DNA of 15,720 nt from DASZCR01 sp035942915 (GTDB lineage: Bacteria; Acidobacteriota; Blastocatellia; Pyrinomonadales; Pyrinomonadaceae): the NCBI GenBank assembly GCA_035942915.1, contig DASZCR010000130.1, positions 1 through 15,720 of the forward strand. Reading direction: 5' to 3'. A program made the position numbers and the translations under genes. The notes beneath the pieces were generated by a model. That model was not told the origin of the DNA and ran no database searches. It saw only the letters and a program-made list of their open reading frames with translations. Shown here piece by piece: positions 10,001 to 15,205 of the stretch. Position 1 is the first letter of the stretch. Every line of letters begins with the position of its first letter.

Positions 10001-12167
10001 GCTTCCTCCTCCCGACGATATGAGGTGGGGGCTGTCCGAAGAGTACGTCGCTCCGCGCACGAAGCTGGAACGCGCGCTGGCGGGGGTCTGGCAGGAGATT
10101 CTGGGCGTCGAGCGTGTCGGCTTGCACGACAATTTCTTCGACCTCGGCGGCGATTCGCTGCGCGCCGCGCTCCTCATCAACCGGCTCACGGAATGGCTCG
10201 GCGATTTCGTCTACGTGGTGGCTCTCTTTGAAGCGCCGACGGTCGCGGCGCTCTCTGCGTATCTCACTGAACATTACTCGGCAGCAATCGCCAGAGTGCT
10301 CGGAGTTGAAGCGGTTGGAGAGACGAAGACGCGCGGCGAAGGCGTAAGCGATGAACTTGCGTGCGCCGTCAACGCCTCCGCTCTCGCGCAGGTGAGAGAA
10401 CTGATAGGCGCTGCTTCTTTCACTTCAACGCCCGCGAAGAAGAACCCTCCGGCCATCTTCATCCTCTCGCCGCCGCGCTCCGGTTCGACGTTGCTGCGCG
10501 TCATGCTGGCCGGACATCCGACCCTCTTCGCTCCGCCCGAACTGGAACTGCTCTCGTTCGACACACTGGCGGAGAGGCGCGCGGCGCTGACGGGTAAATA
10601 CAGCTTCTGGTTGGAAGGCACGATTCGCGCCGTCATGGAAATCAAGGGCTGCGAGATGGAGGAAGCGCGTCGGCTCATCGAGGAATACGAGGCGCAGGGG
10701 ATGAGCGTGCCGCAGTTTTATCGCTTGATGCAGGAATGGATTGGCGAGCGCAGGCTGGTCGATAAAACACCCTCCTACGCGCTGGACAGAGAGGTGTTGC
10801 GCCGTGCGGAAAACTGTTTTGAAGATGCTTTGTATATACATCTCCTGCGCCATCCGTTCGGCATGATTCGTTCATTCGAGGAGGCCAAGCTGGAACAGGT
10901 CTTCTTCCGTTATGAACACTCCTTCTCCCGGCGCGAGTTGGCAGAACTTATCTGGCTCGTCAGCCAGCAGAACATCCGTGAATTTCTGTCGGAAGTCCCT
11001 GCCCGACGCCAGTATCAGTTGAGGTTCGAGGAATTGGTCAGCCGGCCTGTCGAAACCCTCGAAAGCTTATGCGATTTTCTCGGCCTTGAGTTTCATGCGG
11101 AGATGGCTGAGCCATACCGGCAGAAAGAGCAGAAGATGACGGACGGCATCCATCCGCTCTCGCAGATGCTCGGCGACGTGAAATTTCATCAGCATACACG
11201 CGTCGATGCAGGAGTCGCGGAGCGTTGGAAGGGGCAGGCTGTCAACGACCCCTTGAGCGAGATGACGCAGGCGCTCGCCGAAGAGTTAGGCTATCAAAGC
11301 GAGAAGACAGAAGCCGTGCAGGCGAGCGCCGCCGACGCGTCCGCGTCGCACCCCGCCGCCGTCTCGCACGCGCGCACGAACACCAACTCGTCGCTCGTCC
11401 GCATCCAGCCGCAGGGCGCGCGGCCTCCGTTCTTCTGTGTCCACCCGGTTGGCGGCGGCGTCTTTTGTTACCGCGACCTCGCGCGCCGTCTCGGTCATGA
11501 ACAGCCGTTCTACGGTCTACAGGCGCGAGACCTCAACGCAACTCAGGAACCCCATTCCGACGTCAAAGCGATGGCGGCCGACTACGTCGAAGCCATCCGC
11601 TCCGTTCAGCACGCAGGCCCGTACAGGCTCGGAGGTTGGTCGCTCGGAGGCGTCGTCGCTTTCGAGATGGCGCAGCAACTACTGAGACAGGGCGAGAGCG
11701 TCAGTATCGTCGCGCTGATTGACTCCGTGACGCCGCAGGTCATGAACAGGAACCTCGCGCACCAGCAGGACATCGTGGCGGTGTTGGACGAACTCTGCCG
11801 GACGGGAACCGACGAGCAGATTAAAGATGCTTTCGCGGAAGCCAAACGCGACGGATTCCTGCCGCCTGAGATTGGATTCAAGGATTTCCCACGCTGGCTG
11901 CACGGTTGCCGCGTCAGGATTGAAGCCGTCCGCAACTATCAGCCGACGCCACTGGCGAGTCGCCTCGTGCTCTTCACCACGAGCGCGCCGGAACATCACA
12001 AGGAACACGCGACGGCTGATGAGAATCTCGACCTCACTCTCGGTTGGAGCCGACTTGCCACCGGAGGCTTGGAGGTTCACACCGTCAACGGAGAGCATCA
12101 GATGGTGGTCTTGGAACCACACGTTTCATCCCTCGCCTCATTACTCAAAGACTATCTCATAGCTTGA
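7056..12167 (+). CDS. NRPS termination module: C-A-PCP-sulfotransferase-thioesterase
   Basis: This 1703-residue protein condenses the polyketide-extended chain with a second amino acid, may sulfonate the bound product and releases it. Domain order: condensation (about 24-470), adenylation (about 490-985), PCP (about 1000-1070), linker (1071-1130), sulfotransferase (about 1131-1420), Ser/Ala-rich linker, thioesterase (about 1450-1700). The thioesterase shows this is the last module of the line. The ATG at 7056 is the only usable in-frame start before the first condensation motif at residue 29; no Shine-Dalgarno sequence precedes it, so translation may be coupled to the upstream gene. Residues 13-23 are acidic, while the upstream protein ends in a basic tail, which could be a docking pair (inference). 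Function class is secure; the sulfotransferase acceptor is unknown. Confidence 0.97.
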   Translation: MNVPPHSNPVSGSTEAEESLVEDVYLFPLSFAQQRLWFFQQMYPESAAYNMPLATWLRGRLHVEHLDAALNEIIRRHEVLRTGIDLIDGEPAQLISPSLTVSMPVLDLSELPSAEREAEARRLAAEEIGRAFDLSSAPLLRVKLLRLSAEEHVLVLVLHHIICDGWSINVLFHELSTLYAAYTAGESSPLAELPVQYADYAVWQREWLQGEVLDEQLDYWRGQLDGAPAVCALPTDRPRPQVRSLKGSFVSFDFPPGLASKLRQLCQREGVTLFMLLLAAFQLLLSRYSGQRDVVVGTPIAGRNRQELEGLIGFFVNTLILRTDLSGAPSFRELLCRVREVCLGAYAHAELPLEKLVEELQPERSLSHSPLFQVMFALQNTPDNEVQQMSGLEVSPVEPEVTTAAFDLTLNIEEVEENIYGRLRYNTDLFDAETIRRIAGHYVLVLKAAADNLEQSIMEVPLLTSTERRRILYQWNETKRAFPRDTYVHELFEREAARAPERIALVFDQQQLSYGELNRQANRLAHHLRRLGIGADRPVAICLKRSTEMIVGILGVLKAGGAYAPLDPSAPSERLNFMLADTDASVILTQQSLVNLFPAQQGRRVLALDADWPAIEASGESDDNPARIISHDNLAYVLYTSGSTGKPKGVLVSHRNLANSILAQLASLQEPIESTPLLMSYFFDGSLFNIFCPLSQGGTLVLLREGEQADPSAVMRLIVERSIPHIFTVPSFYALLLEQATRQQLQSVRVVHVGGETCSPQLVNRHRELLPQALLLNEYGPTETTIWCTQYPCAAHTNKTFVPIGRPTLNAEVYLLDERLEPVPVGVPGELYVGGEGVARGYLEHSDLTAEKFIPHPFSAEPGQRLYRTGDLARFEPDGNIVFLERIDQQVKLRGYRIELGEIEAELGEHEAVRHAVLVVREETPGDHRLVAYLVTDPERRPTTEELRDYLKSRLPEYMIPTAFVMLDALPLTPNGKLDRQALPPPDDMRWGLSEEYVAPRTKLERALAGVWQEILGVERVGLHDNFFDLGGDSLRAALLINRLTEWLGDFVYVVALFEAPTVAALSAYLTEHYSAAIARVLGVEAVGETKTRGEGVSDELACAVNASALAQVRELIGAASFTSTPAKKNPPAIFILSPPRSGSTLLRVMLAGHPTLFAPPELELLSFDTLAERRAALTGKYSFWLEGTIRAVMEIKGCEMEEARRLIEEYEAQGMSVPQFYRLMQEWIGERRLVDKTPSYALDREVLRRAENCFEDALYIHLLRHPFGMIRSFEEAKLEQVFFRYEHSFSRRELAELIWLVSQQNIREFLSEVPARRQYQLRFEELVSRPVETLESLCDFLGLEFHAEMAEPYRQKEQKMTDGIHPLSQMLGDVKFHQHTRVDAGVAERWKGQAVNDPLSEMTQALAEELGYQSEKTEAVQASAADASASHPAAVSHARTNTNSSLVRIQPQGARPPFFCVHPVGGGVFCYRDLARRLGHEQPFYGLQARDLNATQEPHSDVKAMAADYVEAIRSVQHAGPYRLGGWSLGGVVAFEMAQQLLRQGESVSIVALIDSVTPQVMNRNLAHQQDIVAVLDELCRTGTDEQIKDAFAEAKRDGFLPPEIGFKDFPRWLHGCRVRIEAVRNYQPTPLASRLVLFTTSAPEHHKEHATADENLDLTLGWSRLATGGLEVHTVNGEHQMVVLEPHVSSLASLLKDYLIA
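7120..10275 (+). other. NRPS core of the last module: condensation, adenylation domain 2, PCP 2
   Basis: The condensation domain opens with LSFAQQRLWF (residues 30-39) and has an intact HHIICDG catalytic motif (159-165), the form usual in LCL-type domains. Adenylation motifs: LSYGEL (512), YTSGSTGKPKG (639), FFDGSLFNIF (Asp at 684), NEYGPTE (777), GGEGVARGY, YRTGDLARF, RGYRIELGEIE, and PNGKLDR with Lys 977. By eye the specificity residues read D-G-F-F-H-G-E-I-W-K, an order I do not recognise. The PCP has FFDLGGDSLRAA with the phosphopantetheine Ser at 1034. No epimerase or methyltransferase is inserted. The donor substrate comes from the upstream ACP. Confidence 0.93.
10131..10157 (+). repeat. 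Carrier-protein core repeat, copy 3 of 3
   Basis: Codes for NFFDLGGDS of PCP 2, with the same codons through most of FFDLGG as the other two copies. Confidence 0.55.
10440..11310 (+). other. On-line PAPS-type sulfotransferase domain between PCP and thioesterase
   Basis: Residues about 1131-1420 of the NRPS form a sulfotransferase-family domain. The 5'-phosphosulfate loop is seen as SPPRSGSTLL (1138-1147), after a short hydrophobic strand. The second nucleotide-binding element is seen as HLLRHPFGMIRSF (1262-1274), with Arg and Ser at the usual places. Downstream RFEELVSRPVETLESLCDFLGLEF is also typical of the family. Known relatives transfer sulfonate from PAPS to a hydroxyl. In the curacin/olefin-synthase type, a sulfotransferase-thioesterase pair sulfonates a beta-hydroxyl, after which hydrolysis leads to decarboxylation and loss of sulfate. 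Here the domain follows an NRPS PCP instead of a PKS ACP, so the acceptor could be the amino acid side chain or the hydroxyl made by the preceding KR. The acceptor is not readable from sequence. Confidence 0.88.
11395..12164 (+). other. Type I thioesterase domain (alpha/beta hydrolase)
   Basis: The domain begins near FFCVHPVGGG (His at residue 1463), has the nucleophile Ser 1529 in GWSLGG, Asp 1556 in ALIDSV and His 1681 in GEHQMVV. The Ser-to-Asp spacing of 27 matches the surfactin thioesterase layout (Ser80/Asp107), indicating an ordinary Ser-Asp-His chain-releasing thioesterase. It accepts the finished chain from the PCP and releases it by hydrolysis or cyclisation; the sequence does not show which. 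It directly follows the sulfotransferase domain, so sulfonation could come before release. Confidence 0.93.
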
Positions 12168-12169
12168 AG

Positions 12170-12220
12170 ATGGCTGATGTTAAAGATATGTTGGCAAGGG
12201 CAGGGTCTTCCGGGTTTTAG
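12170..12220 (+). CDS. Possible 16-residue leader ORF between the NRPS and TIR-HAD genes
   Basis: An ATG three bases after the NRPS stop opens a 16-codon frame (MADVKDMLARAGSSGF) ending in TAG at 12218-12220, four bases before the ribosome site of the next gene. There is no clear ribosome site for it, although reinitiation after the NRPS stop would be possible. It may couple translation across the gap, be a remnant, or be chance. I cannot separate these. Confidence 0.12.
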   Translation: MADVKDMLARAGSSGF

Positions 12221-12223
12221 AAC

Positions 12224-12229
12224 AGGAGA
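12224..12229 (+). promoter_or_regulatory. Strong ribosome binding site for the TIR-HAD gene
   Basis: AGGAGA lies five bases before the ATG at 12235 and fixes that start. It contrasts with the NRPS gene just upstream, which has no such site. Confidence 0.85.
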
Positions 12230-12234
12230 TAACA

Positions 12235-13431
12235 ATGGCCGAAGAATTAAGAGATGTCTTTATTTGTCATGCCAGCCAAGATAAACATGACATCGTCAAA
12301 CCACTGGTCGAGGCTTTTACACGAGCGCAAATCTCTTGCTGGCTCGACGAGGCGGAGATTAAGTGGGGCGATAGCATTATCCAAAAGGTGAACGAGGGAT
12401 TAAGCACCTCACGCTACGTCATCGTCGTGTTGAGTTCGGCCTTTATCTCTAAAAACTGGCCGCAACGCGAATTGAATTCGATGCTCAACATCGAAGCCTC
12501 TTCGGGAGAGGTCAAAGTTCTGCCCCTGCTCGTCGGCACGGACGAGGAGAAAAGGGTCATCCTCCAAAAGTTGCCTTTGCTCAATGACAAGTTATATCTG
12601 GCGTGGGCGGATAATGCCGGAGAGATAGCCCACAATCTCTTGATACGCCTGTCGAAGAACGTCCTCTCTGAACCGGAAAAATCAGGAGTGGCTACCGCCA
12701 GAATCTCGACCATCTCCTCGTTAGCTCAAAGAGAATACATCCCAAGCGTTAACTTCAAGCCGCCGGATTGGTTGCGTTACAAGCTCATTGCCTTCGATTT
12801 GGACGGCACACTGCTGCGTGGCTGCACGTTCTCTTGGACGCTCGTCTGGGACTATCTCGGTTATGAGAAGAAGTTGCAAAAGGCCGGGATGCGGCGCTAC
12901 CGGGAGGGCAAAACCACCTACAAGCAATGGTGCGAGTGGGCCTGTAAGCTCTTTACGGATAAGAATCTCAAGCGGGAGGATTTCAAGCAAATCACACAGA
13001 ATTTGCGGTTAACAAAGAACTTTTATGAGACTCTGAAAATCCTGAAAAACGAGGGTTTGATTCTCGCCATCATCTCCGGCGGAATTGATACCTTCATCGA
13101 AGAGAAGATACCCGATGCCAATAAATGGTTTGACTACATCTTCATCAATAAACTCATCTTCGATAATTTCGGCCGTCTCAACGGAGTGGTCGCCACCGAC
13201 TACGATTTCGCCGGAAAAGCCAAAGCACTCCAACTGATTTGTGAAGCCAACGGACTCAAAATCGAGGAGAGCGTCTTTGTCGGCGAAGGTTTTAATGACG
13301 AGGACGCGGCCTGCGCCGCCGGATTGTGTATCGCCTATCCTCCTGTCGCGCAAGGACTCGACGTGGTGGCCGATGTCTGCATCGAAGAAGACAACCTCTC
13401 ACTCATCATCCCGCACGTTCTGACAAGGTAG
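12235..13431 (+). CDS. TIR-domain / HAD phosphatase fusion protein
   Basis: This 398-residue protein is predicted to be soluble, with no signal or membrane segment. Residues about 5-145 form a TIR domain: DVFICHASQDK (7-17), a BB-loop-like DEAEIKWGDS, SSAFISKNWPQREL with Glu 79 at the place of the catalytic glutamate of NAD-cleaving TIR enzymes, then VLPLLVG. After a linker, residues about 180-395 form a phosphoserine-phosphatase-like HAD domain: DLDGTL (Asp 188, Asp 190), a small helical cap, ISGG (Ser 281), GKAKAL (Lys 328) and VGEGFND (Asp 355). The first acid of this last motif is Glu 351 instead of the usual Asp. TIR enzymes are known for NAD hydrolysis or cyclisation, often in phage defence; HAD enzymes remove phosphate. 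How the two combine is unknown. G+C is lower than in neighbours (12241-12300 has 21 of 60), hinting at separate origin. It may be cotranscribed with the NRPS genes. Confidence 0.92.
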   Translation: MAEELRDVFICHASQDKHDIVKPLVEAFTRAQISCWLDEAEIKWGDSIIQKVNEGLSTSRYVIVVLSSAFISKNWPQRELNSMLNIEASSGEVKVLPLLVGTDEEKRVILQKLPLLNDKLYLAWADNAGEIAHNLLIRLSKNVLSEPEKSGVATARISTISSLAQREYIPSVNFKPPDWLRYKLIAFDLDGTLLRGCTFSWTLVWDYLGYEKKLQKAGMRRYREGKTTYKQWCEWACKLFTDKNLKREDFKQITQNLRLTKNFYETLKILKNEGLILAIISGGIDTFIEEKIPDANKWFDYIFINKLIFDNFGRLNGVVATDYDFAGKAKALQLICEANGLKIEESVFVGEGFNDEDAACAAGLCIAYPPVAQGLDVVADVCIEEDNLSLIIPHVLTR

Positions 13432-13470
13432 CCTCAGACAGCGCATCCATCCGTGCAAGGCTTAAAATAG

Positions 13471-13501
13471 TTGTGTCCTAAACGAACGTTCGTGCTATAT
13501 T
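13471..13501 (+). promoter_or_regulatory. Putative promoter and autoregulatory operator of the TetR-AraC pair
   Basis: A perfect 12-bp palindrome, ACGAACGTTCGT, lies at 13482-13493. It sits between a weak -35-like TTGTGT (13471-13476) and a good -10-like TATATT (13496-13501), with 19 bp between the two. A TetR dimer bound there would block RNA polymerase, the usual way such repressors control their own gene. The expected transcript start, about seven bases after the -10, falls at or next to the ATG at 13509, so the mRNA may be leaderless; no Shine-Dalgarno site precedes that ATG. The palindrome is directly seen; the promoter and the binding are inferred. Confidence 0.6.
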
Positions 13502-13508
13502 GTGCGCG

Positions 13509-14240
13509 ATGAGAGCAGTCAATAAATCAATCGGCGAGCCGTTGGAGCGGGCGGCGGCGAAGGCGCGGAGGGCGCATGGCGAGCGCACGCGTCAAGCCAT
13601 TCTTGAAGTCGCCGTCGATATTGCTTCTGCGGAGGGGTTGGAGGGGCTATCTATCGGGCGATTGGCGGCGGCTCTGTCGATGAGCAAGAGTGGGTTGTTC
13701 GCGCATTTCGGCTCGAAGGAGGAGTTGCAACTGGCGGCGGTCGAGGCGGCGCGCTCCGTCTTCATACGCGAGGTCATCAGTCCGGCCTTCGAGGCGGAGA
13801 AGGGGCTGCCGCGCCTCTGGCAACTGTGCGAGGTGTGGCTCGAATATGTGAGGCGCAAAGTTTTTCGCGGGGGCTGCTTTTTCGCGGCTGCGGCGGCCGA
13901 GTTCGACGGGCGTCCGGGCGTCGTGCGCGACCGCATCGCTGAAATCATGAGAGAGTGGCTGTCCATGCTCAAGCGTTCGGTGGCGGAGGCGCAAGAAGCC
14001 GGCCAACTCGACAAAGCGGCAGACCCCGCACAACTGGCCTTCGAGCTTAACGCTCTTGAGATGGGCGCTAACTGGGCATTTCAACTTCACGGCGACAGGC
14101 AGGCGTTTGCGCGTGCGCGCGCAGGGATGCTGGAACGCCTGCGCCGCGACGCGACGGACAACGGCCGCGCGCTCTTAACATCGCTCAAGCGTGGCACCAA
14201 GAGCGCACGACGCGCACCGCGAGGTCTATCAAAAACATGA
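13509..14240 (+). CDS. TetR/AcrR-family transcriptional regulator
   Basis: This cytoplasmic DNA-binding regulator has 243 residues from the ATG at 13509. After a basic N-terminal arm (about 1-24), the TetR-type helix-turn-helix region runs through TRQAILEVAVDIASAEG and the recognition part LAAALSMSKSGLFAHFGSKEEL (about 27-73). The rest is an all-helical ligand or dimer domain, with GGCFFAAAAAEFDGRPG, a stretch common in one TetR C-terminal class, and a basic tail. A TTG at 13500 would add three residues but overlaps the -10-like box, so I prefer the ATG. Its stop overlaps the next start (ATGA), so the two regulators are probably translated together. It likely binds the palindrome just upstream. 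Ligand and wider targets are unknown; control of the biosynthetic genes is possible but not shown. Confidence 0.93.
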   Translation: MRAVNKSIGEPLERAAAKARRAHGERTRQAILEVAVDIASAEGLEGLSIGRLAAALSMSKSGLFAHFGSKEELQLAAVEAARSVFIREVISPAFEAEKGLPRLWQLCEVWLEYVRRKVFRGGCFFAAAAAEFDGRPGVVRDRIAEIMREWLSMLKRSVAEAQEAGQLDKAADPAQLAFELNALEMGANWAFQLHGDRQAFARARAGMLERLRRDATDNGRALLTSLKRGTKSARRAPRGLSKT

Positions 14241-15094
14241 GCACAGACGAGGTTCATCTTTCAACGCCTGTCGTCGAAAAGCGCGGCGCGGCGTGGAGCG
14301 GCGTCAAGGTCGAACACTACCGTTTTCGTGCGGGCGAGTTGCCGGAGCACCAGCACGGCGAGCATCTGCTCGTCCTGTCGCTGAGCGGATGCAGCGGCGA
14401 GATACGCACGGCGAGCGGGCTGCGCGCGGGCGGACAGGCGAGAGGCGGCGTCTGCCTTGTCCCTTCGGGGCAGCCCTTTGCGACTCGTCTCGGAGGCGAC
14501 ACGGAATGTCTCGCCATCTATCTCGACCCGGCGCTCGTGGCGCGCGCGGCGCGCGACGCCTGTGCGCGCGAACGCTTCGAGATTGTTGCCAAAAGTAACC
14601 CGCACGACCCTGTCGTCAGTCGCGTCGGGATGGCGCTGATGGCCGAGATGGAGTCAGACGCTCCGGGCGGGCATCTCTACGCGGAGTCTCTGGCGAACGT
14701 GCTGGCCGTTCACCTGCTGCGTTACTACTCGGACATGGCAGCCGAACCGCGCCGGTTCTCAGGTGGGCTTTCAGGATGGAGGCTGCGGCGCGTGCTCTCT
14801 TTTATCGCCGACAATCACGAGCGCGCCCTGTCTCTGGACGACCTTGCGGGCGAGGCTGCTATGAGCACCTTTCACTTCGCGCGCGAGTTCAAGCGTGCGA
14901 CTGGCACGACGCCGCACCAACACCTGATAAAGTTCAGAGTTGAACGCGCCAAGTCTCTGCTCGCCGAAAGCCGTCTGCCGCTCGCGGAGGTGGGCTTGCG
15001 CGCGGGCTTCAGTCACCAGAGCCACTTCACGAGACTGTTCCGCAAGCACACGGGCACAACGCCGCAGTCCTACAGGCTCATGTCGCGCACCTGA
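14237..15094 (+). CDS. AraC-family transcriptional regulator with cupin-like N-terminus
   Basis: This is a 285-residue regulator. The N-terminal half (about 20-110) looks like a cupin-type sensing domain, with a histidine cluster PEHQHGEH (36-43) and LVPSGQPF (74-81), the turn seen in many AraC-family sensors. The C-terminal part (about 181-283) is the double helix-turn-helix unit: LSLDDLAGEAAMSTFHFAREFKR (199-220), then LAEVGLRAGFSHQSHFTRLFRKHTGTTPQSYR (249-280), the classical family signature. It starts inside the stop of the TetR-family gene (four-base ATGA overlap), with a weak GAGG (14221-14224) upstream, so coupled translation is likely. The effector molecule and target promoter are not evident. 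The pair may form a repressor-activator switch, as inference. Confidence 0.94.
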   Translation: MSTDEVHLSTPVVEKRGAAWSGVKVEHYRFRAGELPEHQHGEHLLVLSLSGCSGEIRTASGLRAGGQARGGVCLVPSGQPFATRLGGDTECLAIYLDPALVARAARDACARERFEIVAKSNPHDPVVSRVGMALMAEMESDAPGGHLYAESLANVLAVHLLRYYSDMAAEPRRFSGGLSGWRLRRVLSFIADNHERALSLDDLAGEAAMSTFHFAREFKRATGTTPHQHLIKFRVERAKSLLAESRLPLAEVGLRAGFSHQSHFTRLFRKHTGTTPQSYRLMSRT

Positions 15095-15205
15095 AACGAC
15101 GAGTAGCAAGATTAATCAAGCCTCAGCAATAACGGGCAAGACCGTCGCACGCGCCTCCGTCTAAGCTCACACGCGTCAGTAAATTCGATGCGGAGGAAGT
15201 GAGCG
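15095..15205 (+). other. Intergenic region before the TPR gene
   Basis: These 111 bases separate the AraC-family stop from the TPR start. I see no convincing terminator and no clear -35/-10 pair. A short CGCG-containing inverted match (15149-15153 with 15172-15176) is too weak to call. The 3' end holds the ribosome site of the next gene. Confidence 0.5.
15192..15196 (+). promoter_or_regulatory. Ribosome binding site for the exported TPR protein
   Basis: GGAGG is nine bases before the ATG at 15206 and supports that start. An earlier ATG at 15188 is in the same frame but runs into TGA at 15200-15202. Confidence 0.8.

Noticed and set aside
11629..12100. Curacin-type decarboxylating thioesterase
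   Set aside because: The residue spacing (Ser 1529, Asp 1556, His 1681) fits the common Ser-Asp-His type, so the thioesterase alone does not prove alkene formation.
13500..13502. TTG start for the TetR-family gene
   Set aside because: It overlaps the probable -10 box and adds only three residues; the ATG at 13509 is better.
15149..15176. Inverted match ACGCG / CGCGT as a terminator
   Set aside because: The five-base stem with an 18-base loop and no following T run is too weak.
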